Assembly (NCBI GenBank): GCA_017505785.1
Contig: JAFVOQ010000003.1
Coordinates: 1-57,154 of the forward strand
Source of the DNA: Clostridia bacterium
GTDB lineage: Bacteria; Bacillota; Clostridia; Oscillospirales; CAG-272
Length of the DNA stretch: 57,154 nucleotides
Direction of reading: 5' to 3'
The position numbers and the translations under genes were made by a program. Below are positions 1-9,141 of this stretch, piece by piece (within the stretch, counting starts at the first letter, position 1; each line of letters opens with the position of its first letter). The notes under the pieces were generated by a model. The model worked only from the letters and a program-made list of their open reading frames with translations. It did no database searches and was not told where the DNA came from.

Positions 1-134
1 ACGAGCGCCCTTTCAAGGGCGGCAAAGGTGGCAAAGGCAATAGGCTTGAGTATACGAAAGCCAGCGGCTTGAGCCGCTGGCCGGTACTATTGGGCTTTTA
101 GCCCTAGTGCAAACCACCCGTTTGACGGGTGGTT
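1..134. repeat. Hairpin-rich intergenic repeat (four stem-loops)
   Basis: Four compact inverted repeats follow one another with no coding sense: 7-20 (GCCCTT/AAGGGC), 61-80 (CCAGCGGC/GCCGCTGG), 92-104 (GGGCT/AGCCC) and 112-134 (a 10-bp stem built on ACCACCCGT/ACGGGTGGT). They lie just downstream of the rpe stop codon. None is followed by a good T-run on the minus strand, so a simple terminator does not explain them. Stacked GC hairpins like these are typical of palindromic intergenic repeats and of IS200/IS605-type ends. I infer a mobile-element remnant or REP-like unit that continues past the window edge. Confidence 0.55.
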
Positions 135-160
135 ATGATTTGTTATGAAGTGAACGTAAT

Positions 161-820
161 TCAAGCGTTAATCGCTTTCTCAACCTCGCGCATTGCACGA
201 ACTGCCGCCATGGGGTCTGTAGCGCCAAATACGGCGGAGCCTGCCACAACCACGTCAACGCCCGCAGCAAGCACGCATGCCAGGTTTGCGGCACCAATAC
301 CGCCGTCTGCCTCAACGGGAATAGTAAGCCCTTGCTTTGCTATTTCTGCCTTCAATTCCGTTACCTTATCAAGGCAGCGGGGGATAAGCTTTTGTCCGCC
401 AAAGCCGGGGTATACGGTCATCACAAGCACCATGTCGCAAAGTGGGAGCAGGGGGAAGATGACCTCTGCCTTGGTATCGGGGGAGATAGAGATTGCCGGC
501 TTTGCGCCAAGCGCACGGATCGCCTTTAATACCTCGGCGGGATTTTCGGTGCTCTCAACGTGAATAGTGATGCCGTCAGCACCTGCCTTACGAAATGCCT
601 CAAGATAACGCTCGGGTCGCTCGATCATCAAATGCACGTCAAAAAAAAGCTTTGAATGCGGACGCAAAGCTGCAATTACGGCAGGGCCAAAGGAGATGTT
701 TGGAACAAAGCACCCGTCCATGACATCAAGATGAAGCATATCAACAGCGTGCTCGACCTTAGCAACGGAGGATTGCAGATTTGCAAAATCAGCGGCGAGC
801 AGGGAAGGAGAAATTTTCAT
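161..820 (-). CDS. rpe: Ribulose-phosphate 3-epimerase
   Basis: It interconverts D-ribulose 5-phosphate and D-xylulose 5-phosphate in the cytosolic pentose phosphate pathway. The 219-residue protein is full length for this TIM-barrel family. It shows the opening ISPSLLAADF, the metal ligands His30 and Asp32 (HLDVMDG), His63 (DVHLM) and Asp172 (VEADGG), and the phosphate-binding PGFGGQ loop near 138-143. The ATG at 820 is preferred over an in-frame GTG six bases upstream because GAGGTG sits immediately before it. It follows ispF on the same strand after 171 bases, so it may be the last gene of the pheS transcript or have its own promoter; I see no clear promoter. Confidence 0.95.
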   Translation of the reverse strand: MKISPSLLAADFANLQSSVAKVEHAVDMLHLDVMDGCFVPNISFGPAVIAALRPHSKLFFDVHLMIERPERYLEAFRKAGADGITIHVESTENPAEVLKAIRALGAKPAISISPDTKAEVIFPLLPLCDMVLVMTVYPGFGGQKLIPRCLDKVTELKAEIAKQGLTIPVEADGGIGAANLACVLAAGVDVVVAGSAVFGATDPMAAVRAMREVEKAINA

Positions 821-959
821 AAGCACCTCACTTTAATGTGTTTTCGACATAATATGACAGTAGGGGCAGATGTTTGCCCTTTGAAAATTCGCAAGGAAAC
901 GGGAGGTGGAGGTAAAAGATGTGCGGAAGTGTGTATGTAGCGCCTCACGGTTCTTGCTT

Positions 960-985
960 GCCGTTCGTGCCATGGCACGAACGGC
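960..985. other. 26-base perfect palindrome between ispF and rpe
   Basis: The sequence reads identically on both strands, centred on CCATGG with arms GCCGTTCGTGCC. It lies 7 bases past the ispF stop. On the minus strand (the transcript of ispF) no U-tract follows; on the plus strand a T-rich CTTTATTTATTG follows. It may act as an RNA-stabilising or weak terminating hairpin at the 3' end of the ispD-ispF message, or as a dyad protein site. Confidence 0.5.
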
Positions 986-991
986 CTTTAT

Positions 992-1459
992 TTATTGTAA
1001 CAGACAAACCGCGTGTGCGGCAATACCAAGGCGCTCTCCCGTAAAGCCAAGCCCCTCCTCGGTGGTTGCCTTTATACTGACGTCAGCTTCACTGATGCCG
1101 AGTGCCCCTGCTAAATTTTTTCTCATTGCTCCAATATGGGGCGCGAGGCGCGGTGCTTGCGCGATCACGGTCGCATCAATGTTGGAGATTTCAAACCCAG
1201 CCTCGCGCACAAAGCGCGCAACCTCGCGCGCCAGCCTAAGACTGTCGGCACCAAGATAAGCAGAATCACTGTCGGGAAAGAGCTTGCCAATATCGCCAAG
1301 CGCGGCGGCACCAAGGAGCGCATCCATAATGGCGTGTGTGAGCACGTCGGCATCGGAATGGCCAAGCAAGCCTGCTTCATACGGGATCTTTACACCGCCA
1401 AGAATTAAATCGCGGTCGGGCACCAAACGGTGCACATCATAGCCGTGTCCTATCCGCAT
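992..1459 (-). CDS. ispF: 2-C-methyl-D-erythritol 2,4-cyclodiphosphate synthase
   Basis: It forms the cyclodiphosphate MEcPP from CDP-ME 2-phosphate, releasing CMP, in the MEP isoprenoid pathway. At 155 residues it has the usual length. The metal ligands fall at the family positions: Asp8 and His10 in GHGYDVH and His42 after [10 protein letters not shown]. The [11 protein letters not shown] segment and the C-terminal [10 protein letters not shown] are also present. The ATG overlaps the ispD stop by one base (TGATG). A GTG three bases upstream is an alternative start, but the family normally begins MRIGHG. It is directly coupled to ispD, its pathway partner. Confidence 0.96.
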   Translation of the reverse strand: MRIGHGYDVHRLVPDRDLILGGVKIPYEAGLLGHSDADVLTHAIMDALLGAAALGDIGKLFPDSDSAYLGADSLRLAREVARFVREAGFEISNIDATVIAQAPRLAPHIGAMRKNLAGALGISEADVSIKATTEEGLGFTGERLGIAAHAVCLLQ

Positions 1460-2205
1460 CACTCGCCCTCCCGTTCTTTTAAAATAAATTCCGCCAATCG
1501 CATATCGCGCGGTTCGGTAATTTTAAGGTTATCTTTGCCGCAATCCACTAGCTTTACGGGGTAGGGCAAGCGCTCCATTAACTGATTGTCATCGGTTAGC
1601 AGATCCGCATCCTTCACTGTTTCCAGTGCCGCGCGGTATAAATTTGTTGAAAAAATTTGCGGCGTGGTGGCAAGATAAACCGTTCTTCTGTCAACGGTTT
1701 TGGCAATAAAACCACGCTTTGTTGCCGTTTTCACCGTATCGAATACCGAGTATGCGGCAGTAGCCGCCTTATGGCGGTAGGCAACGCGGCATACCTTTTC
1801 AATCATTTCGGGCGTGATAAGACACCGCGCACCGTCATGAATTGCCACAAATTTGGCGGCGTGATGCACGTGTAAAAAGCCGTTCTTTACCGATGCGGCA
1901 CGTGTATCACCCCCTGCCACAACAGCGGCAAGCTTAGAAATGCTCCACTTTGCGGCAAGCTCGCCCACAAGCGCAAGCTCGCTTTGGCGTGCTACCACAA
2001 CGATCTCGTCGATCTCTTTTGTCTTTTCAAAGGCAAGCAACGTGCGCGCAAGCACGGGGATGCCTGCCACCTCAAGAAACTGCTTGGAAACCGTACTGCC
2101 CATGCGTGTCGAAGCACCTGCTGCCACAATAATAGCAGAGGTGCGCGGTCGCTTTTTACCGCCCGCAAGGCGCAGCAGATCGGCAGCCTTACCCACTTTT
2201 GACAT
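1459..2205 (-). CDS. ispD: 2-C-methyl-D-erythritol 4-phosphate cytidylyltransferase
   Basis: It transfers CMP from CTP to MEP, giving CDP-ME. The 248-residue protein carries the nucleotide-binding signature [12 protein letters not shown] (about 25-36) and KQFLEVAG, plus HDGARCLIT and the late KITEPRDM motif. It has about 20 extra residues before the catalytic domain (rich in Lys/Arg), which is slightly longer than usual and could mean the true start is internal. The annotated ATG overlaps the rpiB stop by one base (TAATG), which supports coupling. The following step enzyme IspE is not next to it, while IspF is. Confidence 0.95.
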   Translation of the reverse strand: MSKVGKAADLLRLAGGKKRPRTSAIIVAAGASTRMGSTVSKQFLEVAGIPVLARTLLAFEKTKEIDEIVVVARQSELALVGELAAKWSISKLAAVVAGGDTRAASVKNGFLHVHHAAKFVAIHDGARCLITPEMIEKVCRVAYRHKAATAAYSVFDTVKTATKRGFIAKTVDRRTVYLATTPQIFSTNLYRAALETVKDADLLTDDNQLMERLPYPVKLVDCGKDNLKITEPRDMRLAEFILKEREGE

Positions 2206-2660
2206 TATTCGGTAAAGGTGCCGTTTTCAACGGCGGTGATCATATCAACGCGAGTTGCGTGCTTGCCGCCCTCAAATTCGGCATCAACAAATGCATCAAC
2301 CAGGTCGAGTGCAAGGCCAATGCCCACCACGCGCGCGCCAAAGCAAAGGAAATTTGCATCGTTGTGCTGGCGTGTTAAACGTGCACTAAAGGTGTCAGAG
2401 CAGCACGCGGCGCGAATGCCCTTGTGCTTGTTGGCAACCAGTGACATGCCAATGCCTGTGCCGCAAATGAGGATACCCATATCGGCCTCACCCTTTTGCA
2501 CCTTCAAGCAGGCGCGGTGTGCAAAAACGGGATAATTGCAGCTATCCGAGGTGTAGGTGCCGACATCGGCAACCTCAAAGCCGCGTGAGATAAGATGCTC
2601 ACGCACTGTGTTTTTCATATCAACGGCTGCATGGTCACAGCCAATCACAATTTTTTTCAT
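2205..2660 (-). CDS. rpiB: Ribose-5-phosphate isomerase B
   Basis: It interconverts ribose 5-phosphate and ribulose 5-phosphate. The 151-residue protein matches the RpiB/LacAB fold: GCDHAA at 7-12, the catalytic Cys66 in ICGTGIGMS, His99 in RQHNDAN, and the anion-loop residues nearby. It begins two bases after the tsaB stop. Together with rpe at the end of the cluster it covers both ribulose-5-phosphate exits. RpiB-type enzymes can also act on allose 6-phosphate; nothing here suggests that role. Confidence 0.94.
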   Translation of the reverse strand: MKKIVIGCDHAAVDMKNTVREHLISRGFEVADVGTYTSDSCNYPVFAHRACLKVQKGEADMGILICGTGIGMSLVANKHKGIRAACCSDTFSARLTRQHNDANFLCFGARVVGIGLALDLVDAFVDAEFEGGKHATRVDMITAVENGTFTE

Positions 2661-2662
2661 TG

Positions 2663-3370
2663 TTATGATCCTTTCTTTGCTTGCTCTTTTTCAAGTCGCT
2701 CGCGTTCTGCTTGGGGCAGGCGGAGATAGGTGGGAGAGAGCTCCTTGTCGGTGGTACGTAGGCCGTCTTGATATAGGCGAAGTGCACATGCGGCAACGCC
2801 AAGGGCGTTTTGCTCGGCGGCAATGGATGCCACGGGTAGGGATTTTAATGACAGAAAGGCTGCAGTCGTTACCTCAACCCCGTCACCTACAAGATAAAAG
2901 GGCTCACCGCGTGCCACAAGCTCGGCTTCAAGATCGGTTGCGGCAAGCGCACGGTCGGCACAAAGGCGTGTGAGCTCATTGCCCTCGGCGCGGAACAGGG
3001 CATTGTAGACCTGACCTCGCCGCGCGTTCATCACGGCACAGATTATGCCGTTTGCAGGCAAAAGATTTCTTGCCATGGCTTCAAGTGCCGAAACGCCGAT
3101 CACGGTTTTGTTCTTGCCAAAGGCAAGCCCTTTTACGGTCGCAACGCCAATTCGTACTCCCGTAAAGGAGCCGGGCCCCTCACTGCACGCAAAAACATCC
3201 ACGTCGTCGGGGGTATAGCCCGTCACGTCAAAGAGTGCCTTTGCCATAGGCAAAAGCGTTTCACTGTGCGTGTTGCCGTTTTTGACGGTAAAGGAAGCAA
3301 GGGGGATATCGTCACGGCAAAGCGCAACACTTCCAACCACAGCAGTGCTGTCAAGTGCAAATATCAGCAT
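2663..3370 (-). CDS. tsaB: tRNA t6A37 threonylcarbamoyladenosine synthesis protein TsaB
   Basis: TsaB is the scaffold partner of TsaD and TsaE in transferring threonylcarbamoyl to A37 of ANN-decoding tRNAs. The 235-residue protein has the ASKHA-type start MLIFALDSTA and the family hallmark EGPGSFTGVRIG near 63-74. NARRGQVYNA at about 117-126 is also typical. As expected for TsaB it lacks the metal-binding histidines of TsaD. Its start overlaps the tsaE stop by seven bases, so the two partners are translationally coupled. tsaD is not in the window. Confidence 0.93.
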   Translation of the reverse strand: MLIFALDSTAVVGSVALCRDDIPLASFTVKNGNTHSETLLPMAKALFDVTGYTPDDVDVFACSEGPGSFTGVRIGVATVKGLAFGKNKTVIGVSALEAMARNLLPANGIICAVMNARRGQVYNALFRAEGNELTRLCADRALAATDLEAELVARGEPFYLVGDGVEVTTAAFLSLKSLPVASIAAEQNALGVAACALRLYQDGLRTTDKELSPTYLRLPQAERERLEKEQAKKGS

Positions 3371-3822
3371 GGGCTCTTCCTTTCTTCGATCGTGATGATG
3401 CGGCTATCGGGGGTGGTGGGATCGTCTTTTATAATTTCCACACGCAAATAGTGGGAGGGCAGGGCATAGGGGATGTTTTCGCTCCATTCCACCAATGCAA
3501 TGCCGTCGCGAGCAAGGTAATCGTCGTATCCAATGGAAAACAGATCGTCCTCATCCGTGATGCGGTACATGTCAAAGTGAAACAGGGGCTTGCTTTTGCC
3601 GCGATATTCGTTTACAAGTGCAAAGGTGGGGGAGCGCACAAGCGCGGTGGGGGCTGCTACCGAGGCAAAGCCCCGCACAAATGCGGTTTTCCCAACGCCA
3701 AGGTCGCCGTACAGTGCCACAAAGGACGGTAAGGTGTCCTTTTCAAGCATGGTAGCGGCAAGCTCTGCCCCCGCCGCCTCTGTTTGGGCGGCGGTGGTTG
3801 TGTGTAAGCGGAGTGACAGCAT
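3364..3822 (-). CDS. tsaE: tRNA t6A37 synthesis ATPase TsaE
   Basis: This is the small P-loop ATPase that drives turnover of the TsaBD complex. At 152 residues it has the usual length. Walker A is GDLGVGKT (39-46), followed by RSPTFALVNEY, then HFDMYR and the late VEWSEN motif, all characteristic of the YjeE/TsaE family. Its ATG overlaps the fhs stop by one base (TGATG), and its end overlaps tsaB. Confidence 0.95.
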   Translation of the reverse strand: MLSLRLHTTTAAQTEAAGAELAATMLEKDTLPSFVALYGDLGVGKTAFVRGFASVAAPTALVRSPTFALVNEYRGKSKPLFHFDMYRITDEDDLFSIGYDDYLARDGIALVEWSENIPYALPSHYLRVEIIKDDPTTPDSRIITIEERKSPC

Positions 3823-5495
3823 CAGAACAGCCCCGAAATATTGCCGTCATTATCGATATCAATCGAATATGCGGTAGGTGTTTTGCCAAGCCCGGGCATG
3901 GTCATCACAGTGCCCGTCAGTACTACGATAAAGCCGGCACCGGCAGAAAGCTTCACGTCACGCACGGTGATCGTGTGCCCTGTAGGCCTGCCAAGCTTGG
4001 TTTGATCATCGGAGAAGGAATACTGCGTTTTTGCCATACAAACAGGGAAGCGAGCATACGCCCCGTCAATTGCAAGAATATCGGCAAGCGCCTTTTTGGC
4101 ACCCGCTTCAAACACCACATTAGCGGCACCGTAAAGCTCGCGTGCCACGGTTTCGATCTTTTCGGTGATCGAGAGCTCGTCGCTGTAAAGGAATTTGAAG
4201 TTCTTCGGTTTTTCGCAAGCGGCGATAACCTTTTCGGCAAGCTCTATGCCGCCGTCGCCGCCCTTGGCAAACACCTCGGAGAGTGCGAAATCCGCGCCCT
4301 TTTGCTCACAAATAGCACGCAGAGCCGCAAGCTCCTCATCGGTATCTGTGTCAAAGCGGTTAATGGCAACCACCACGGGCACACCAAACTTTTGCAGGTT
4401 GTCGATATGTGCTTCAAGGTTTACTGCACCGCGCTTCAGAGCTTCTATGTTTTCTGCCTTAAGGTCGGGCTTTGCCACACCGCCGTTATATTTGAGTGCG
4501 CGCACTGTGGCAACCAGCACTACTGCATCGGGGGAGAGCCCCGCCATGCGGCATTTGATGTTAAGAAATTTCTCAGCACCAAGATCGGCACCAAATCCGG
4601 CTTCGGTGATCGCATAATCGGCAAGCTTTAGGGCAAGCTTGGTTGCACGGATCGAATTGCATCCGTGTGCAATATTGGCAAAGGGACCGCCGTGGATGAG
4701 TGCAGGGGTGTTTTCAAGCGTTTGCACAAGGTTGGGCTTGATCGCATCCTTGAGGAGAGCTGTCATAGCACCGTTTACCTGCAGGTCGCGGCAAAATACG
4801 GGCTTGCCGTCGTAGGTGTAAGCCACCAAAATGTTGCCAAGACGGCGCTTGAGATCTGCAAGATCCTCGGCAAGGCAGAGAATTGCCATAACCTCGCTTG
4901 CTACCGTAATGGTAAAGTGATCCTCGCGCGGCACGCCGTTTATTTTGCCGCCAAGACCTATTAGGATGTTGCGCAGAGCTCTGTCGTTCATATCTACCAC
5001 GCGGGCAAACTGCACGCGGCGTGGGTCGATGCCAAGAGCGTTGCCCTGCTGAATATGGTTGTCAAGTACAGCGCAAAGCAGATTGTTGGCAGAAGTAATT
5101 GCGTGGAAGTCACCTGTAAAGTGTAGGTTGATATCCTCCATTGGCACAACCTGCGCATAGCCGCCGCCGGCGGCACCGCCCTTGATGCCGAACACAGGAC
5201 CGAGGGAGGGCTCGCGCAGGGCGATCACCGCACTTTTCCCAATCTTTTTCATTGCCATGCCAAGACCTACCGTAGTAGTGGTCTTTCCCTCGCCGGCGGG
5301 AGTGGGGTTAATGGCAGTGACAAGAATCAGCTTTCCGTTTTTCTTGCTTTCCGCGCGTTTTAAAAACGCATCGGTGATTTTAGCCTTATATCTGCCGTAA
5401 AGCTCAAGTTCTTCCTCTGCGACTCCAAGGTCTGCCGCGATATCGGCAATGGGGAGCATTTTTGCATCCTGTGCAATTTGAATGTCGGTTTTCAT
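3822..5495 (-). CDS. fhs: Formate-tetrahydrofolate ligase
   Basis: It makes 10-formyl-THF from formate, THF and ATP, supplying one-carbon units to purines and initiator tRNA and, in acetogens, the methyl branch of the Wood-Ljungdahl pathway. The 557-residue enzyme has the nucleotide loop [11 protein letters not shown] (65-75), followed by [11 protein letters not shown], the [11 protein letters not shown] loop, and a C-terminal [14 protein letters not shown]. The ATG at 5495 has AAGGAG ten bases upstream; an upstream in-frame extension of 37 codons runs over DUF896 and is rejected. It starts one base after the DUF896 stop. No other acetogenesis gene lies in the window. Confidence 0.97.
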   Translation of the reverse strand: MKTDIQIAQDAKMLPIADIAADLGVAEEELELYGRYKAKITDAFLKRAESKKNGKLILVTAINPTPAGEGKTTTTVGLGMAMKKIGKSAVIALREPSLGPVFGIKGGAAGGGYAQVVPMEDINLHFTGDFHAITSANNLLCAVLDNHIQQGNALGIDPRRVQFARVVDMNDRALRNILIGLGGKINGVPREDHFTITVASEVMAILCLAEDLADLKRRLGNILVAYTYDGKPVFCRDLQVNGAMTALLKDAIKPNLVQTLENTPALIHGGPFANIAHGCNSIRATKLALKLADYAITEAGFGADLGAEKFLNIKCRMAGLSPDAVVLVATVRALKYNGGVAKPDLKAENIEALKRGAVNLEAHIDNLQKFGVPVVVAINRFDTDTDEELAALRAICEQKGADFALSEVFAKGGDGGIELAEKVIAACEKPKNFKFLYSDELSITEKIETVARELYGAANVVFEAGAKKALADILAIDGAYARFPVCMAKTQYSFSDDQTKLGRPTGHTITVRDVKLSAGAGFIVVLTGTVMTMPGLGKTPTAYSIDIDNDGNISGLF

Positions 5496-5496
5496 G

Positions 5497-5715
5497 TCAG
5501 TTTCTCTCCTTGTCGGTTTTGGGCTTGATCTTTTCACGCGTGCCGTCGGGGCGCTCAATGACAGTGTTGTCAAGTGTGCCGCGCATATAGGCACGGAATT
5601 CTGCAAGGTACTCCTCGCGAAGTGCGCGGCGTTCTGCCGCCTCGCTCTCGGTCAGCTCACGCGTCTTTGCGAGTGCGGCAAGCTCGTTGATACGGTCTAT
5701 TTTAACTTTATCCAT
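5497..5715 (-). CDS. DUF896 (YnzC-like) small protein
   Basis: A 72-residue protein with the DUF896 pattern: [13 protein letters not shown] at the N-terminus, a charged helical hairpin with [13 protein letters not shown], then [13 protein letters not shown] and a short Lys-rich tail. The family is small, helical and confined mainly to Firmicutes; B. subtilis YnzC is a member and its biochemical role is unclear. It starts one base after the pheT stop without a clear Shine-Dalgarno, so it probably depends on pheT translation. It ends one base before fhs. Confidence 0.9.
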   Translation of the reverse strand: MDKVKIDRINELAALAKTRELTESEAAERRALREEYLAEFRAYMRGTLDNTVIERPDGTREKIKPKTDKERN

Positions 5716-5716
5716 A

Positions 5717-8110
5717 TCAGCCACGCAGGGTAAGTCCCAGCTCTTTTTCAAGCAAGAACAGCACTTTCTTTGTGATCTTTTCGGCATCCTCCACCGTCAT
5801 GGTGTGGTCCTCGGCGCGCAGGGTCATGCGCAGTGATACCGACTTTTTGCCCTCGCCGATCTTCTCGCCGCGGAAGATGTCAAAGAGCTTCACATCTTCG
5901 CACTGCTTGCCACCCGCCTTTTGCATTACGGAAATGATAGAGCCGACCTCAAGCGATTCCTCACAGACAAAGGAGAAGTCACGTGTAATGGCAGGGTACT
6001 TAGGCAGGGGCTTGTAATGCTTATCAGCCGTGCTTGTGGCAAAGAGCGCATCAAAATCGATCTCAGCAGCATAAAGCGGCACGGAAATACCGTAGTTTTC
6101 GCTTACCTTGGGGTGGATCTGCCCAAAGGTAGCAAGCTTTGTGTCACCAACCCATACCTCGGCACAGCGGCCGGGGTGATAAGAGGGATTGTCGCTTACC
6201 GCCGTGTAGCTTGCCTTGGCAGCTGCCAAGGTAAGAAGATTTTCAATCACGCCCTTCATCGTATAGAAATCGGCATCGCCGTACATACCGAGCGTGAGCA
6301 TCTTGCCCTCGTAGGGGAGCTTGGTGCTATCGGCATCGGGCAGGTAGATCGAGCCCATCTCAAACAGGCGCACGTTTTCGTTGTTAAAGTTTTGGTTGCG
6401 CGCCAGAACCTCCAGCATAGAGGGAAGGGCGGTGGTGCGCATCACACTCGTATCCTCGCCGAGAGGATTGGAGATCACCACAGAGCGACGGAGCGCGCTC
6501 TCCTCGGGCAGGCGGATCTTGTCGTAATACTTGGGGGAAATGAAGGAGAATGTTTGAATTTCATCAAGTCCCATGCCGTAAAGCGCGTTTTCTACCTGAA
6601 TGCCAAACGCCTGCTTGGGCGTTCTGCCACCCTCGGTGGTTTGGGCAACGATCTTGGTCGAAACGATCTTGTCGTAGCCGTAAATGCGCATGATCTCCTC
6701 TGCAATATCGTTCATGCAGGCAAGGTCTGCGCGGAAGCTCGGCACGTAAATTTTACCGTCCTTAACGCGGCAGTCAAGAGAAGTGAGAATTTCGATCATC
6801 TGCGCCTCGGAGATATCGGTGCCAAGGAAGGCATTGTAACGCGCAGGCGTGAAGGGCAGAACGGTCTGCGTAGGCTTGGTGGGATACACGTCGATCACGC
6901 CGTCAACCACGTCGCCGGCGTCAAGGAGCTCCACAAGCTCACAGGCGCGCAACAGACCCACCATGCAGTTTTCGGGGTCAAGACCCTTTTCAAAGCGTGC
7001 CGAGGATTCGGTACGCATGCCGTTTTTCTTGGCAGTTACGCGCACCGAGCCGCCGTTGAAGCAAGCAGATTCAAATACCACGGTCTTGGTGGTGTCAACG
7101 ATCTCACTGTTTGCACCGCCCATCACACCGGCAAGAGCACAGGCCTTTTTCCCGTCGGCGATCACCAGCATGCTGCTGTCAAGCACGTGATCAATATCGT
7201 CAAGAGATTTAAAGCACTCACCGTCAGCGGCACGGCGTACGCGAATGGCGGAGCCGTCAAGCTGGGTGTAATCAAAAGCATGCATCGGCTGACCGTACTC
7301 AAGCATGACGTAGTTGGTAATATCCACAATATTGTTAATGGGGCGCACGCCTGCGGCTGCAAGGCGCATACGCAGCCACATCGGCGAGGGCGCAATGCGC
7401 ACGTTCTTCACGACCTTTGCGGCATAGCGGTAGCAGAGATCGGGAGCTTCGATGCCAACAGTGAGGTAGTTTTCCACCTTGTCGGTGTCGCCACAGCCCT
7501 TTACGGCAGGCGTGGGAACCTTCAGCTCACGCCCAAAGGAAGCCGCGGTTTCACGCGCAAGGCCGATGACCGAAAGGCAGTCGGGGCGGTTGGAGGTGAT
7601 CTCAAATTCCACGGCAGTATCATCGAGCATCAGAGCCTCGCGGATATCCATACCCAGCTTGTCGCCGAAGCACTCGTCAAGAATGAGAATGCCGTTTTCC
7701 TCCTTGCCGGGGCACTCGTGCACGGTAAGGTTCAATTCACCCATAGAGCAAAGCATGCCGTGCGATTCCACGCCGCGCAGCTTGCCGTCCTTAATGACCA
7801 CGCCATGGGGGAGCTTGGCAACGGGGAGTGCCGCAGGCACAATTGCACCCTCAAATACATTTTGCGCTCCCGTTACGATCTGCACAAGGTCGCCTTTGCC
7901 GACGTTCATTTGGCAGATCTGCAAATGGTCACTGTCGGGGTGGGGCTCGATCTTCTCGATTTTTGCTACCACCACGTTTTCGATTTCCGCGCCAAACTCC
8001 TCATAGCCCTCAACCTTAGAGCCTGTGAGTGTCAGCTTGTCGCAGTATTCCTTAATATCAATATCGGCTACGTCAACAAAGTCGGCAAGCCATTTCATAG
8101 ACAAATTCAT
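5717..8110 (-). CDS. pheT: Phenylalanine-tRNA ligase beta subunit
   Basis: This is the large subunit of the (alpha-beta)2 PheRS. The 797 residues match the bacterial length. The domains read in order: an N-terminal segment with DIKEYCDKLTLTGSKVEG, the EMAP-like tRNA-binding domain (about 40-150, with QICQMNVGKGDLVQIVTGAQN), the B3/B4 editing region with FEITSNRPDCLSVIG and MRLAAAGVRPINNIVDITN, B5, the catalytic-like core (RRSVVISNPLGEDTSVMRT), and the C-terminal FDX-ACB anticodon-binding domain with PAITRDFSF. AAGGAG precedes the ATG. It lies 17 bases after pheS. Confidence 0.97.
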   Translation of the reverse strand: MNLSMKWLADFVDVADIDIKEYCDKLTLTGSKVEGYEEFGAEIENVVVAKIEKIEPHPDSDHLQICQMNVGKGDLVQIVTGAQNVFEGAIVPAALPVAKLPHGVVIKDGKLRGVESHGMLCSMGELNLTVHECPGKEENGILILDECFGDKLGMDIREALMLDDTAVEFEITSNRPDCLSVIGLARETAASFGRELKVPTPAVKGCGDTDKVENYLTVGIEAPDLCYRYAAKVVKNVRIAPSPMWLRMRLAAAGVRPINNIVDITNYVMLEYGQPMHAFDYTQLDGSAIRVRRAADGECFKSLDDIDHVLDSSMLVIADGKKACALAGVMGGANSEIVDTTKTVVFESACFNGGSVRVTAKKNGMRTESSARFEKGLDPENCMVGLLRACELVELLDAGDVVDGVIDVYPTKPTQTVLPFTPARYNAFLGTDISEAQMIEILTSLDCRVKDGKIYVPSFRADLACMNDIAEEIMRIYGYDKIVSTKIVAQTTEGGRTPKQAFGIQVENALYGMGLDEIQTFSFISPKYYDKIRLPEESALRRSVVISNPLGEDTSVMRTTALPSMLEVLARNQNFNNENVRLFEMGSIYLPDADSTKLPYEGKMLTLGMYGDADFYTMKGVIENLLTLAAAKASYTAVSDNPSYHPGRCAEVWVGDTKLATFGQIHPKVSENYGISVPLYAAEIDFDALFATSTADKHYKPLPKYPAITRDFSFVCEESLEVGSIISVMQKAGGKQCEDVKLFDIFRGEKIGEGKKSVSLRMTLRAEDHTMTVEDAEKITKKVLFLLEKELGLTLRG

Positions 8111-8127
8111 GTTTGCGATCTCCTTTC

Positions 8128-9141
8128 TTAGAATTGCTTCAGGAAACGCTCGTCGTTTTCATAGAACAAACGAATGTCGTCAATACCGTAACGCGTCATT
8201 GTTACGCGCTCAAGTCCCATACCGAAAGCAAAGCCACTGTAAACCTCGGGGTCGATGCCGCAGTTTTCAAGCACAAAGGGGTGAACCATGCCGGCACCGA
8301 GAATCTCGATCCAGCCCTCGCCCTTACAAACGCGGCAGCCCTTACCGCCGCACACAAAGCAGGAAACGTCAACCTCAGCAGAGGGCTCGGTGAAGGGGAA
8401 GTGGTGCGGGCGGAAACGGATTTTCGTTTCCTCGCCAAACATTTTCTTCGCAAAGGTTTCAAGCGTGCCCTTGAGATCGCTCATCGTAATACCCTTGTCA
8501 ACCACAAGACCTTCCATTTGGTGGAAAAGAGGAGAGTGCGTTGCGTCAAGCGCATCGGAGCGATATACGCGCCCGGGGGAGATGACGCGGATAGGAGGGC
8601 TTTGCTTTTCCATTACGCGCACCTGTACGGGCGAGGTCTGGGAGCGAAGCAGGACGTTATCGGTAATGTAGAAGGTATCCTGCGTATCTCTTGCAGGGTG
8701 ATTTTCGGGAATGTTGAGGGCCTTAAAGTTGTAGTAATCGTACTCAACCTCGGGGCCCTCGGCAATCTCAAAGCCCATGCCGATAAAGATCTCCTCCATT
8801 TCGCGCTGCGCGCGCGTAAGGGGATGCTGGTGTCCCATGCGTGTGGCGTTGCCGGGCATTGTTACGTCAAGCTTTTCACGCACAAGCTGGTCGTTCAGGG
8901 CACGCTCCTTTTCCTCGGCAACTCTTGCGGTAAGTGCCGCTTCGATCTCGGCACGCACCTCGTTTGCCATTTGCCCTACTACAGGGCGCTCCTCGGGGGT
9001 AAGCGCACCCATGCCGCGGAGTACAGCGGTAAGCTCACCTTTTTTGCCGAGGTAGCGAACACGCAGTGCCTCGGTGTCACACTCGGCTGCTCTCAGCTCT
9101 GAAAGCGCCGCTTCTTTGATTTGTTGCAGTTTCTCTTTCAT
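8128..9141 (-). CDS. pheS: Phenylalanine-tRNA ligase alpha subunit
   Basis: This is the catalytic subunit of PheRS, a class II synthetase. The 337-residue protein has an N-terminal coiled-coil region (about 1-85) and then the catalytic core. Motif 2 is around [19 protein letters not shown], the [16 protein letters not shown] block follows, and motif 3 is [13 protein letters not shown] near the C-terminus. A CxxC/CxxC set (CFVCGG, CRVC) lies between. The ATG at 9141 follows AAGGAAAGG; in-frame codons further upstream run into the T-box terminator and are not coding. It is the first gene of the minus-strand cluster. Confidence 0.97.
   Translation of the reverse strand: MKEKLQQIKEAALSELRAAECDTEALRVRYLGKKGELTAVLRGMGALTPEERPVVGQMANEVRAEIEAALTARVAEEKERALNDQLVREKLDVTMPGNATRMGHQHPLTRAQREMEEIFIGMGFEIAEGPEVEYDYYNFKALNIPENHPARDTQDTFYITDNVLLRSQTSPVQVRVMEKQSPPIRVISPGRVYRSDALDATHSPLFHQMEGLVVDKGITMSDLKGTLETFAKKMFGEETKIRFRPHHFPFTEPSAEVDVSCFVCGGKGCRVCKGEGWIEILGAGMVHPFVLENCGIDPEVYSGFAFGMGLERVTMTRYGIDDIRLFYENDERFLKQF

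Noticed and set aside
5921-8131. A long plus-strand open frame (over 700 codons) opposite pheT
   Set aside because: It is a codon-bias shadow of pheT: its translation is low-complexity His/Val/Gly-rich, has no domain pattern and no ribosome site, while pheT is complete.
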